64,000 nt of DNA. Source: Rhynchosporium graminicola (Eukaryota > Ascomycota > Leotiomycetes > Helotiales > Ploettnerulaceae). Position 1 is the stretch's first letter. Each line of letters begins with the position of its first letter. Location: the NCBI GenBank assembly GCA_900074885.1, contig FJUW01000001.1:744001-808000 (forward strand), given 5' to 3'. Made by a program: the position numbers and the translations under genes. This document shows, in pieces, positions 23,179-35,415 of this stretch. The notes under the pieces were generated by a model. That model was not told the DNA's origin, searched no databases, and worked only from the letters and a program-made list of their open reading frames with translations.

Positions 23179-24073
23179 ATGGCTGAATCTCCATCTCAAG
23201 TAGCAGGAGGTTTCCTTCTACAATCTTTACCTTCGCCAGCGCCGAGCAACTTCTCAACGTCATCCACAGCTTCCAATCTGCCTCACCCAAGAAGCAACCC
23301 TCTGAAACCAGGTTCCGCTAAAGAGGATGCTGCGAGACGATATGTAGAAGCGAGATTGTTGAATGTTTCGAGGCGGTATGCGAAGAAATTCCAGCCGATG
23401 GAGGAGGGTGATGAGATTAAAGGCTATGTGAGCATGAGTGAGGTTGCCAAGGATTTGGGGGATATTGTTGATGTTGTTTGGCTTTCCGGTACTCGTAAGT
23501 TTGTGCATTCATTTCACCCTGACGCCTTTCTAACTTCCCTTTCTTTCTGGGGGGGAAAATCCTGGCTGTGTAGGACGTCGCGGCATCATACCTGGCTAAC
23601 GGAAGAGTAACACAGCCAGCTTGCAAATTCCCTACTTGCTCAATGTTGCTTTGGCAGTGAACACAAATATTACTGCTTTTCCAGCCTCCCCAAATGCCAC
23701 TTTTGCTCTCATTCGCAAACTGGATCATGCCTTCTCCAGTTTGCTGAAAGGAGAAGATAGTCTCACTGGAGATATCTTGCCGGGCTTTTCAGGAGGCAAA
23801 AAGGCTGGATTGAGCAAGACAGACATGGTAAGAACTAAGGGACTGGTGGACTCGATGAGGGTCTTGATAGTGGATGTTATGGGAAAGGAGATCGAGAATG
23901 AAGTTAATGACGAGAGTGGTATGGAAACTGAAACTGATGGGGAGGCTTCCCCGTGGGATGTTTATGCAGATGGGAGATGGGAAATTGATATCGCGAGGGT
24001 CTATGAGTTGACTGTTGTGGAACTGGGAACTTTGCTAGATTCCGAGACGTTCAATGTCAGTGCGTCGACTTGA
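23179..24073 (+). CDS. conserved fungal protein of unknown function
   Basis: Exons 23179-23494 and 23616-24073 give 257 residues. The splice joins WLSGT to PSLQIPYLLNVALAVNT, keeping a clearly continuous helical segment. The N-terminal 45 residues are Ser/Pro-rich. Then come ARRYVEARLLNVSRRYAKKF, YVSMSEVAKDLGDIVDVVWLSGT, and a second helical block FALIRKLDHAFSSLLKGED. A Glu/Asp-rich stretch near residue 215 precedes a final helix WEIDIARVYELTVVELGTLL. No catalytic motif, membrane segment or signal peptide is visible. I recall related fungal proteins labelled as meiotic recombination protein DMC1 in some annotations, but no RecA Walker motifs are present here, so I do not adopt that name. Function unknown; the reality of the gene is well supported by the clean splice and conserved-looking helices. 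Confidence 0.8.
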
Positions 24074-24789
24074 TCTTGCTAGTGGTGGCTTCTGATCAAG
24101 GTAAAGAAAGAAACGATACTTATCTCGTCACTATAAATGACTCCAATGCTTACCAAGACAGTAAAGGATGGCCATGTTCGTACATACCGCACCATACCAT
24201 ACCTCACCTTACTCGAGTAGTTCTTGCCAATTCAATCAGACTTGCTCTGCTCTACTTTGCTCTGCTCCTCCAAAGGGCTCAGATGCGAGGAACTGCCATA
24301 AAGAATGGCTTGACTTTCGTTATCGGATGGGAACGAAAAAGTCGCACTTGTGCTTCGACAATGAAATAGAAAGGAAGGGAAAGGTAGGGGGTTGGGCCTT
24401 CCAGTTTCCGTACATCTACTTCACTTGAACGGTTTGTTTTATTAAATTTCGTGCCTTCGTGTGTTCTTAACCATATCTCATATCATATCTTCGTGGCATA
24501 TATATATATGTATATATGACGGGCGATTTCAACCTCCATGTCGGCGTCGGCGTCAGGTTTTGCGGTTGCCATCTGGGTCAAGTACACAACAATCAGATCG
24601 AGCAGGACCGAACCACCTGCAGTAGCAGCTCAGCCCAGCCCAGCCCAGCACAGCACAAAAGTGAACTCGCCGACGCGGTCTCTTCCCTCTCCCACCAACT
24701 TCATCACCACACCAGTCGATGTTTGTAACAAAAATTTTCCTCCAAGCAACGACTCCTATCAGTGTTGCAAACCTCGATTTATCACAAGC
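24074..24789. other. intergenic or 5' leader with simple repeats
   Basis: This 716-base gap lies upstream of the large protein at 24790. It contains a TA-rich microsatellite at about 24498-24517 and a CAGCC/CAGCA-rich stretch at 24631-24656. An open frame continuous with the next gene reaches back to 24538, but its low-complexity reading (ASASG, QPSPAQHST) looks like transcribed leader rather than protein. Confidence 0.5.
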
Positions 24790-27700
24790 ATGCCTACTTA
24801 CGGTCCTTTGGGCACCTCTGTTTCCCTGTACACCTGGGAGGCGGATGCACACCATGAAGGCTCAGCACAAGGAGACTTGACCCAAACCTACGAGGTCGAG
24901 CGGATTAGGGAGGACAACTTCGATAATCAACGGCTTGACTTCCTTGGCCCTAGCAGTGCTCCATTCTTTCTTGTGAATGCCGGCCAGGATCTCTTCTCAC
25001 AAACTGCTGGAAGTAACGACGGTGATGCAGTACTTGAAGTTAACCCAGTCACAACTACCAAACGCGTCAATTCAACTCCAGCTGCAAGGTCAATATTGCC
25101 TGGAAGTCCTCCAGATAATGACTTGACGGAATCAGACCACGATACTACCCTTTCCAGTCTCAATTCTTCGTTATTTGAGAGAAGTCCCCAAACTACAGAG
25201 GGAACTCCGAGAAATGAGGCCGGGGAAGGTGCAGGTGTAGGTGCAGGTACGTAAATGCCCAATTCGACTTCCAAGGGGTTTAGCCGGTCCTAATAGATAT
25301 CCATTATAGCTAGTGCTCCATCAAGATCCACGAAGAACTCCAACAAAATCCGTTCCCTAATGAAGCCACTGATTTCAAACAATAAGGCAATATCAAAGCC
25401 AATTACAAGTCCGAAGCCAATCAAGCTGCAAATTGACCTTTCCACTCGATCGTTTATGCCTTCGCTGATTAGCAACGTGCCAGAGGACGTCTGCGTGAGC
25501 GTCTTCTACAATGGGGAGTTTACGTACTCTAAGATATTTCGCTGGAGCACTTTCAGCAGTGGACAGAAGGCCGAATGTGGTCACCCAACTATATCTGGTC
25601 GACGTATTGGGACCACTATAGAGATTCCGTGGGTCATCAAGCCAATGCCTCAGAACGTAAAATTGAGCGTTATCGAAAAGCATTTATTGACTGCAGGAGC
25701 TACTTGGGACAAAATCGGTCAGAGTCTTCTCGCGGAGGCAGATAAATGGGGTAGAGACGGCAAGTTTGATATGTTCAGGAACCCGGTGGGCGAGTACCTC
25801 GAGAGTCTCTCCAAATTGCCAATCCCAAAGAGAGCTTGGCCCCTAGGTGCCAAAGGTCTGAGTATTGGTGTAGTGGACGTGAGTTGATTCTGCATATATC
25901 TGTGTAATGATGATATTATGGCAATACTGACGTATGGTTTGCAGGTTATCATTGGCCTGGGAAGATCTATCAACCACCCTTACAGGATCCTCCATAGGCC
26001 ACAACGAAAGCTTACACAAGCTCGATGTGGGCTTGAAAATCAGCTTTTCGTTGTTCCAAAGGACTTGGGTTCGACCAAATTTAGACAGATGATAGCGGCT
26101 TTCCAAGATGAGGATGACAAGAAGAAGGTCGTTCGAGCTCCCAAGAATGCGCCAAAGCCTGACACACGCCCAAAGGCTGTAGAACCGAGAGCGAGAAGGG
26201 TACCGCAATCTAGTGCCAGCCAGGTTTCTGCTTTATTTAAACCTATGCAACGCTCCAGATCTGCTACGATGTCGACATCCGTGATTAGCGCTGACCCAGC
26301 AGAGGTTACAAACGCGTCAGAGTCCTTTTCTACTGGTCATGATGGATTGATCGAGCGAGGACAAATCTCCGATCGATACATGGCCCTTAACATTCCGGCC
26401 GATGGATCTCCTCTCAAAGTAACCTCGACGGCTCAGGACGACTCGAATCCACAACAGAAACCCGTCATCTCGAAACCCGTTATCTCAATGCCGCTTCCGA
26501 TTTCAAAGCTTCCCAAGAACATCCCCCAGAAGAGATACCGTGGACCCACCCCGCCTCCAGCCAAAGCAGAGGATGTCATTTCTGTCTATACCGAGCCCTC
26601 TAGCCACTCCACTCGCTCGAGAACGTCTGTAAGCATTGCGCACAGCCCTGATGTCGACATTCCGTTGGCCTCGATACCAAACAGTAGCCAAAACCCAGTC
26701 GATAGAACTCCAGATGCACCTCCTTATAGACGTCGAGCCAAATCTAGGCGCCTAAGTCAACCGAAAACTATGATATCGACAGGCAGTCCATTCGGGCTAG
26801 ACGGACAAGATGATGACTACTACGAGGTCTGGCATGAGCCTTTAAATTTTCCGCAGATATCCGGTTTCCCATTACGCCAACATGCTTCTGCTGAGACAAA
26901 TCAGGTCTATAGAAGAGACATGGATTTCGGCCTTGATGGCACTGGGGATGCGCCTAAATCTACGAAGAGAAAAAGATCCTCACTTGAAGCACCATCTTCC
27001 GAAGTAGCACCTAGATCTAAGGTCCCTCGAACAAAAGTAAAAGGACAAAAAGCTTCCGATACACAATCGCTCTTGTCTAATGGCGACATAACCGCTGCGG
27101 GTAGCGCCCTGGGAACTGAAGCTCAGTTGGGGAACGGACCAGAATCTCTTCTGAACAGGCCACTGAGCCAGACACAGGATGGTAATCTAGCGACGAGGAA
27201 GCCGAGGCAAAGGAACACTTTGTCTGCAAGGGAACTAGGCAGCCTTCTGGAACCACACAAGCCGTCGGTTGACGCTGATACGTCATTTGGACAATCATTC
27301 AAAGAGATTGATTTCCAAAGTCGACCTACTAGGAACTCAACGAAGCAAAAAGTCCGTGCTAACTTCTCATCTACAACTCGGCCACGAGTCACTGCGGTTG
27401 TCCAAGATGGAAGAATTTTCATCATCAAAGGTCTCCGCCCCAGTGAATTTCCAGCAAAGAATCACAGAGTGCAGGCTTTCGAGGCGACGAACCCAGGTCC
27501 TTTCAGGCGACCTAGCATCCCTAGAACATCGTCGGATGGAGGCGCTATGGAGAGTGTCACCACAGATAGATCGCCAGTCTCAGTTCCACGTAGTAGAATA
27601 CTTGGGAGTACGAAGTCGATGGGGCCTGACGGTAGTGACGATAAGCTTGACCTACTGGTGGACAAAGACTCTCTCCATACAGTTGACAAGTCTGCGAAGG

Positions 27701-28779
27701 CTCTACAGGCCGGAGGTGACATCGAGATCGGGCAAAACCTTGGAAAAGGTGCCTTGCCAGTTGACACCCAGAAGCTTGCCAAAGATCTCCCGTTGCCGGC
27801 CAATGGTACATCTGCTCGGGCGAACAACAAGGAGAACTTTCATCCGTCAACTAAAAACGGTACTCATTTTTCCGTCGAATCTTTACAAAACCAAGGACTG
27901 GAAGCAAATAATGCCGCAGTTCCTGACAGTATTGTACTGCCATCTCCGCACTACAAGCAGCAATTTCACTCCGTACAGGACACCGACCGAATCGGAGATG
28001 CAGATATCGGACGCAACGAATCACGTGGTTCTTCTCAGAGAATCACATCTGCAGTGGCACATCCCACCACATCGAGAAACCAGAAGTATGGCGTCAAAAT
28101 GCCCCCAATTATGAAGTTCAAGACAACGGCCTCTATTATCCCCCATACTGAGCCACAGACGCCGAGCAAAAAGGAAGCCAAAGAGAAGCCATCACTTACG
28201 ATCCAGACTGGTATTGCAAATGCATATAGAACGTACGACGTATCCTCAACTGGCCAAAAGACTCCTACGCCGAGAAGTGCCCCATTGCCGCCGCTCGACC
28301 CTGCTCGCACGAGAGCCTTGACTAGAACCCCCCGGGATACGGATCAGGTCTCTGCAATAGTGATGCCTTCGATGGTCAGGTTCACCCCTCAGAGGAACGC
28401 GACTCCGAGTCGTGGACTCCTAGCAGACATGTCAAGCTCACCTACAGTTCCATCACCATCCAACAAGGCTAGAGATCTGCGATCAAGCAAGCAATCAGCG
28501 ACATCAAATGCCAGTTATTTTACGCAATCCCAAATACGTCAGGCCAAACGTGAGTCCCTCCAACCGTGGAAGCCTTCGAGTCCTAGCCAACATTCAGTTC
28601 TATCATATGTCGACGAGAAAAACAATGACGGCTTACCTGGACTGAAGTATGACAAGAGTACGGGTAGAATGTGTAGAGTTGTCAAGTATGAGCGCGAAGG
28701 TATATTCAGAACTTCCGGTATTTTGATGGGTGTAAGATACGTGTTTGGCTTAGGATCCGATACCGCGAAGCAATTTTGA
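24790..28779 (+). CDS. large basic protein of unknown function, mostly disordered
   Basis: Exons 24790-25246, 25310-25878 and 25945-28779 give 1286 residues. Both introns have good signals (GTACGT..TATAG and GTGAGT..TGCAG) and keep frame. Residues about 195-370 look folded: IRSLMKPLISN, VCVSVFYNGEFTYS, ISGRRIGTTIEIPWVIKP and LAEADKWGRDGKFDMF with a cytokine-free, enzyme-free character. The remaining 900 residues are Ser/Pro/Arg/Lys-rich with basic clusters such as RRRAKSRRLSQPK, STKRKRSSLE and KVPRTKVKGQK, suggesting nuclear localisation and heavy phosphorylation. The C terminus is again ordered: GRMCRVVKYEREGIFRTSG then GVRYVFGLG. I believe related proteins occur in other filamentous ascomycetes, but I know no function. 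I chose the ATG at 24790 because coding-like sequence begins there (MPTYGPLGTSVSLYTWE). Confidence 0.8.
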
Positions 28780-29420
28780 GCATTGTGAAGCACAAAATTC
28801 AAACGACTGGGAATTTACATACATATCGCATTTCTTTTTTCAGTAACACCTTCTAAATTGATCCTGAAAAAGCTAGCTCCTTCTGCTTGTCATCATGGAG
28901 GGTTTGCTTTGCAATTGCGGCAGAAAAGGGCTGTAAATGCTTCTATACGAGTACAAGATCAATACAAGTGATTTCAGTCGATTCAAACTCTTCCTCGCTT
29001 GCTCTTCGGATAACTTGGAGATGGGAAACTGAGTTGAATGACTTTGCTTCGCAATCGAGTCTAAACCCAAGGAGCAGATAAGGGGCTTCATCTCTAAAGT
29101 CATGGCATAAACTCGCCAGAATCATAATACATCCTGATCCAACATTCTCGATCGTGTAGCTGTAGGGGTGCCAGCATTTGAGGGTCTGTGTCGCAAGCTT
29201 CGAGACGAGTTTCCGAACGTCGTACCAGATTATGTAACATAACACTGAACGATTTATCTTATCAACAACCGTCCCTTGAACTACCTAGGTAGATAGGTCG
29301 GGCCTTGAAATGTAACTTTTTCGAGAACAAGCCGAACATGCTGCCTGAGTTGCAAAAAGGTCTCCAAGGCGCAGTGTGTCGTTTACAAAAGTATTTTTTC
29401 ATGAGAGAATAATATATTGC
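28780..29420. other. convergent intergenic region
   Basis: This 641-base gap lies between two 3' ends. No coding frame was supported. A palindromic CTACCTAGGTAG word occurs at about 29281-29292. Confidence 0.45.
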
Positions 29421-30881
29421 CTATCCACGCCGTCTGTAATTATCGTATCCCCTATCTCGCCCATACCTGTCACGATCACGATCACGTTCTCCGCCTCCCC
29501 TGTAGCTATCCTCACCTCTGCCATCCCTCTTCTCATACACATTCTCCCTCTGTGGGCTCCTCGATCTGCTTCTCTCCCTGGTATCTGCGCTAGATTTGCC
29601 TTCCCTCTCATGTCTCCGCCGCAACTCATCTTCGTCGTACACCATGCCATAGCGATCTCTCCTCTCCTTGCCCTCAAGCTTATACTGCCTCTTCTTCTCC
29701 AAACCACTGACACCACCAAATCCACCTCCTCCATGCCTTCTTTTGGAATTTGTTGCCGTGCGCCACGTATCACTCAATTTAGATACGGATTGTGAGAAAT
29801 CGACATGGATCCGGTGATCGTCGATCAGTACACCTTGCATCTTGAAATACGCCTGCTCGCATGACTTTTGGTCTTCATACTCGATGAAGGAGTATTGAAG
29901 CGATTCCCCGGTACGCTTGTCGCGAATGACTTCGCACGAGAGAATCCTGCCGAAGCGGCTGAAGATCAATTCGAGATCCTCATCGGTGGTGACGGGATTC
30001 AACTTGCACACAAAGAGGACATTCTCCGGTGGTTTGACCTCTGCGAATGGCAGATCTCCTACCATTTCCAGAGTCAGGGCTTGAGCTCTGGCTTCCCGCT
30101 CTCTTCGTTGCCTCTCCACTACCTCTGGGTCCAACTCATCGTCCAGCTTATCATCTTCTCCGATTCGTACAGTGGCCAGTTGGGCTTTAGTTGGCAGCGG
30201 ACTCTCGGGCAGTTCTAATAATCCTGCAGGGTCATCGTACGGGTCATCTAGTATGACTGTGTGCTTGATCCGTATATCCACCAGAGGGCGTCCCTTCTCG
30301 TCGCAAAATGCATCATTGATCTTCTCCAAAGCATTGAAGCCTTCCACCACCTTCCCAAAAACCGCCGCCTTCCCATCCAAGAAGTCCAGATCGTCACCCA
30401 GCGTAATTATAAATTGACTGCCTGCGAGTCTCTCCTCTGGATCTCTCGTCGATTGTGCCGTCGCCATGCTCACTGTCCCTCTCTCCGCATGCTTCAGTTT
30501 CGGGTGAAAAGTCGCGGGGAATGTCCTTTTCGTAGGTCCGTCGACCACGCCCCATATCGAGGAGCCACCATCGCTGTCTTTTGAGGAGGGGCCGAGGGGG
30601 TCGCCGGTCTGGAAGGAAAAGTTCTTCTGTACGCTGTGGATTGGCGAAAAGTTGTAGTATTTGATCTTGCACAGCTTCAGGAAGCTAGAGGATGGGAAGA
30701 GATCTTAGTATTTGCGTAACTAAACTAGTCTTGTTTCTGTTGCGAGTTCAATCACTTGGGGAGTTGGGACGAGGGAGGGGAGCGTGGAGGGGTGAACGTA
30801 CTTTTCGCAGAGCTTCGGGGAATAGTCGATGAGGAGATCGATGACGATGTCGCCAGCAGATGTTTCAAGAAGAACACTCAT
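29421..30881 (-). CDS. cyclophilin-type peptidyl-prolyl isomerase with RRM (PPIL4/Cyp6 family)
   Basis: Nuclear cyclophilin with an RNA-recognition motif, linked to splicing and transcription in the family. Exons 30881-30802 and 30684-29421 give 447 residues. The first exon reads [19 protein letters not shown] and KLCE; the 117-base intron is followed by [15 protein letters not shown], so the cyclophilin domain (about 1-170) starts at residue 1. [16 protein letters not shown] and [25 protein letters not shown] are its other blocks. The RRM spans about 248-327 with RNP2 LFVCKL and RNP1 YSFIEYED. The C terminus from about 345 is Arg/Asp/Glu/Ser-rich ([23 protein letters not shown]), as in splicing factors. 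Length and order match fungal Cyp6/PPIL4. Some active-site residues of PPIL4-type domains differ from cyclophilin A, so isomerase activity is not assured. Confidence 0.93.
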
Positions 30882-33800
30882 CGTTCGAGTAGCTCAGAAG
30901 TTTCGTCAATAGCTAAGTCGTGATGTATAGGTAGCTGATCACACAGTTGACGTTGAGAAGGAGGTTGGACCAAATCAGCTTTGTCTACCCAAGGTACCTA
31001 TCTATCTATCTACAGTACCATCCAGCCTCAGCCCCAGCGTATTATAATAGCCGGCCGGGCTACAATATTGGCTGCTAGCGGCGGCAGTCGTTCAAGGTTC
31101 AGGCTAGCGGCCGATCCCCATAATCCCAAATGCTATCCCATCCCGTTGAGCCTCGAGCCTCACATTGTACTATCGTACACTGGTTGTACGGATACATGTG
31201 ATCTCTGCGTCACTTGCTACTATAGTCCTATACTACTAAACTACTATACTACAGTATACTTCTTGTCATTCATAAACTCTCTTCACAAGCAACTATATGG
31301 ATACATTGACTGTTCACCTCAGCTCAGCTTGCAACACCTCGGGACTGGGGCTGCTCCTAGTTATTTACATCTTTCCTAAGTAGGTATCGAGCTTACCGGT
31401 CCCTGAGCTCTAACAGGCGCGTCTCCAAGGCAGATCTATTTATCTTCATTGATCATGAAGCGGAGACTTCCCGCAGATCTAGAGTTACGCAAATGTCAAA
31501 GGGTATAGAGGGTATAGGTCGAAGCCAGGATCAAAAGTCGCCTCATTAATTGCTGCTGCTTTTGCTCAAGCAACTGTCTGGAATCAAAAAGTCTACTTCG
31601 TCTCACTGGAGTTAGATTTGCCTCGCGCGCCTCGATACATAACTTGAGCCACACTCCTCACTACCAAATCTATGGCAGCAGAAGAGCCGGTCTCTAATCT
31701 ACTGCGGAAATCGACATTAGGACTGCTGGCTAGAATACCCAGAGTTTCGATGAATTGTTCACCACGTCGAGTGTCTATTCTCACCATCTATCTACAACCA
31801 AAGCCACTTCTTTCTTCCCTGAGGCTTTGAAGACATGTCAATCGTGGCGACAGCTATCGCCTTGTCTGCTAGTTATGGACTGCTATTTCTGCTCCAACTC
31901 TCGATATTGGCGCTCTATGTAGGTCATACGAAGCGATGTCAAGTGGCGTTCTTTTTTTTAGAGAAAAGCAATATTCGTACTTAGGCAAGTAGACATCGTT
32001 TTCTGTCAACGCATCACGTGCTAGTGCTGGTTCTATGGAACATCAGCAGCTGGCCGCAGTACATGACAGGCAGTATCGAAGTAAGGCCCCGATCTACACT
32101 GCAAGCTTCATCCTTGAGGACATCTCCCGAGTTCTGGACACACACTCCTCGGGGTGTGAAGTGTATCTTTCTCTGGTAAGGATCTTTGTTCGGATGATGA
32201 AATTGTACTACCGCTGTTGTGTGTGCTGTATGTGCTTCTGTCGTAACACAGTATGCTAGTCCTGTAACCTCCCAGGTCGTCCAACGTCCTCATACTTTCC
32301 TTTCAACTTCCACAGCAGCTTCTGTTTAATTCTCAGGTCACCATTGAGATTCGATCGGCTGCATCGACACCGCTACTCTCTATGTCATTTCAAGATTCAA
32401 GTAGAATGCTCCCGACCCCAGATCTTCTGCGTCCTTGCAGCATTCAGACAGGAATATTGATATTACTGCAGATCTCCTGAACACAGCAGAGACCTACTCC
32501 CCCACACCTCAACGGAGACCCGGTCACCGGAAGTTTAAGACCAGTGGTTACGGACATGTCTCGAGCGTTACGGAAACCTGCATACTTCACTGGAGCAAAA
32601 TATGTCTCCTTGTCAGGGAAGCAGCAGCCTAGCGTAGCGAATCTTACAATTCCCCGTATATCACCATGGCCTTTCCACGTTTAGGCCACAGATTTTAAGG
32701 ATCTGACTGGAGGAGAATGTGCTGCTCAGGAGACGGGGAAGACCCTTCCGGCGACGCTGTGTTGTGTTGCCATCCTTTACTCCATGATGCATCGCTGCCG
32801 ATTCGATCCGATCCACCCGCAGCTCTCACTACATGCTGTGTAACATGCGATGACCTGAATATCTCGATGTCCCGAGATGAGGCCGAAACTCATCATTCAA
32901 ACCTACGAAGCTTGTTAAAAAGAACATTGAAGATTCTTCCATGGGCCAAATGACAGCCTGTGCCAGATCTAAAGCATCGGCTTCAAGAACGCTTTGATCG
33001 AAGAGCTCTCGGTAGAACAGTAATCCCCACGCATGATCCGGGGAATGGCAAGTATCGGTTTCAAAGCATGTTTCTTCTCTTCTCTTTTCGAATCCCGAGT
33101 CGGGCTTGTGTCAAGAGACTGCACTTTTCGGCATGCCGATTAGTTATGTTATGTCGTCTTTGTATGCTTGCAGCATGTAAACGTTCTGTCGTGCAACTCC
33201 TACCTCAGTCAAAAGTGTGACAGGATATTGCTCCATGGTATCCATGAAATTTATTATGAGATTTCAGGGGACACCAACTTTTTGTTCAAAATCTCCCTGA
33301 GACATGTACCAGGATTCGAGCTCCGTCCTTTCTCAACGCATTCATAATCACTTTCTGTTACATTCACCGAGCACATGATCCCTCAAACAAACGACCTTAG
33401 GACACAACAACAGAATGAGCCCACGTTCCGGGGGCCGGTCCTTTACTTCTGGCTCAATTATGTTTTTTGTGGTACGTAGGAGTGTGGTCACGAGTGTCAC
33501 TGGTACAGCCTCCGTAGTCATTGGATCTGTGGTGGCAAAGGTCCACCACAGCTGATCCCGTTGCAGTTTATTTGTGGTTGCTCTTCGTTTTGAACCCCTA
33601 ACAAACATCGCGTCAACGAACATCTAAATTTCAGAAATACGCTTCACATCCCGAGTTTGCGGTCCTTTCCCTTTCAGCTTGTTTTGCTTCTCATTGGTAC
33701 CGCTTAGCCAGGTATGTTTCCTCCAAACAATTCTCTCCTAGGTGACCGGATGATGACCACTCATTCTACATGATGGTTATACAGCATTCTGATTATGCTA

Positions 33801-35415
33801 GACCTTGGTCTGAAAGTACAGAGGTGATGCAGAGTGGCTGGGCTGGCTTCGTAGCTATTTTGGCAAACACAAGGCAGATTGGTATCGGATGGAGCTTATT
33901 GGTTGATCCTGATAATACGACAGGGCGAGTTTGCTTGAGACGGATTGCATGCTGGGTGGGGCCCCGACCCGAAGTAGGCTTGGATTCTGCAGTCCTGCTT
34001 GTGCTTTGAGATATGATCTCCGGAGCGGTCAGGAACAATTTTCGCAGCTTGCATTTTCGAATGAGGTGGTCGTTTGGTTTAAATAGCACTGAGAGAAGTA
34101 GTCAAGGATGCTTTCATTCTCTTCGTGCATCAAGTATGTATGTACTGTATGCTGGACTGCATCCATGCATGCATCGCTGGGATATGCTTATGCTTTTGCT
34201 TTCGAGGTTCCAAGTGGGATGATGATCTTCAGCACTATATTCAACCTTTCAAGGTAGTCAAATGTGTCACAGGAAATAGCCATACGTTTGCTGCGTTGCA
34301 CCATCGCCGTTGCAGGCGGGCGGGGAGCCTCAGAGGGGTGGGTGTTTGCTACCTCCTGCATGCCACTGAGCGTCTCGTCAGTTTTCTGTCACATCTTCGA
34401 CATACCTAATTAGGTACTGTAACTCTGGCTAGAACAAGAAAAGCTCCTGGGGCCATAGCTATTTCTCCGCAAGGCGGGGATGCGGACGGCTGTCACATCT
34501 AGGAAAGAAAGAAGATGGCCAAGTACGGTCTGTGGCAGATCCCCATAGTCCCAAAGCGGCCATGTCAATACCGGATGTCAGCTTGCAGTATAGCGACTTG
34601 ATACTCCAGGCTCTTAGGTGAAGTTGCCAACCCTACCCAAACTTCAAAGCTGGGAAACCTTTGTCTTCTGCATGTAGATCGGGGTTTCAAGAATCAAGAC
34701 AGTCTCAAGATACTCAAAACCCAGCACCCAGCACCCAACCCTCGGAATTCCACTCGACAGGGGAGATTTCCGCCAGTCTCGGGCCATCCAAGGAGATGCC
34801 AGACTTAGAGGCCTTTCGAGACCCTGCAGTGTGTGTAGCCCAGGATCTGTTTGTCAGATGTGCCGATTCAGGGTAGATTTCAGTGGCCTGATCGGTAGTA
34901 GCCATGCGAAAAAGGCCTACCTCTCCTGCAGCTACCCGTACTGTATGCACAGGAATGGTGTAGGAATCAAAGTGCTGAAGCGTCTTCATACTCCAGCTCT
35001 ACGCAAGGCTGGTCCATGGCAGGTTTCCTTCAGCACAACTCTGTCATATTCTTCCTAAATAAGTACTGTACATCCGTTATTTCGTTCGCTCGTTACTTCG
35101 AAGATAAGGCAAACTTGATGGAGTCTGATGAGCGGGGACAAAGTGCCACACGTATAATACGCGGCTTGCCTGCTTCCACCTCAAAATACCCGTAGCTACT
35201 CCTCTCCTCACGACACTCAGCTGGGTTGAGATCGGAATCGTTCCTATCAACACACTCGTTAATCATTGATATTTGGAAATCCTTCTTAAACAAATAGCGT
35301 ACGCATACTCATCGTTCATACGACAATAACAAAACAATTCAAAAAGGTATGCTTTTCTGTGGCCGTCCTTGATGAAAAGTGTTCTTTTCCGACGAACTGA
35401 CATAAAGTTCAATAG
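30882..35415. other. 4.5-kb gene-free region upstream of a Zn2Cys6 regulator
   Basis: No open frame longer than about 130 codons and none with domain character was found on either strand. Near the left end, 30990-31010 has GGTACCTATCTATCTATC and 31200-31260 a CTACTATACTA-type low-complexity stretch. An open frame on the minus strand at 31593-31787 (64 codons) looks protein-like in composition but has no partner exon that I could find. Long upstream regions are common for developmental regulators in fungi, so much of this may be the control region and long leader of the gene at 35416. Confidence 0.5.
35347..35415 (+). other. probable 5' UTR intron ending at the start codon
   Basis: AAAAAG is followed by GTATGC at 35347 and the region ends TTCAATAG at 35415, directly before the ATG at 35416. 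These are good fungal donor and acceptor sites, 69 bases apart. If spliced, the leader exon ending at 35346 joins straight onto the start codon. Confidence 0.5.

Noticed and set aside
23179..24073. Naming the protein DMC1
   Set aside because: I recall such labels in some fungal annotations, but there are no Walker motifs or RecA fold signs in the sequence.
24538..24789. Upstream in-frame extension of the large protein (84 extra codons)
   Set aside because: The extension is low complexity and reads like a transcribed leader; coding character starts at the ATG at 24790.
26907..28310. Alternate-frame open frames within the 1286-residue gene, including a 281-codon one
   Set aside because: Overlapping shadows in a long exon; the main frame has the conserved-looking ends and clean splices.
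30981..31379. 132-codon plus-strand open frame
   Set aside because: Made largely of low-complexity CTA/TAC repeats; translation resembles no protein.
33300..33340. Possible tRNA from GATTCGAGCTC
   Set aside because: No matching T-stem or acceptor stem on either strand.
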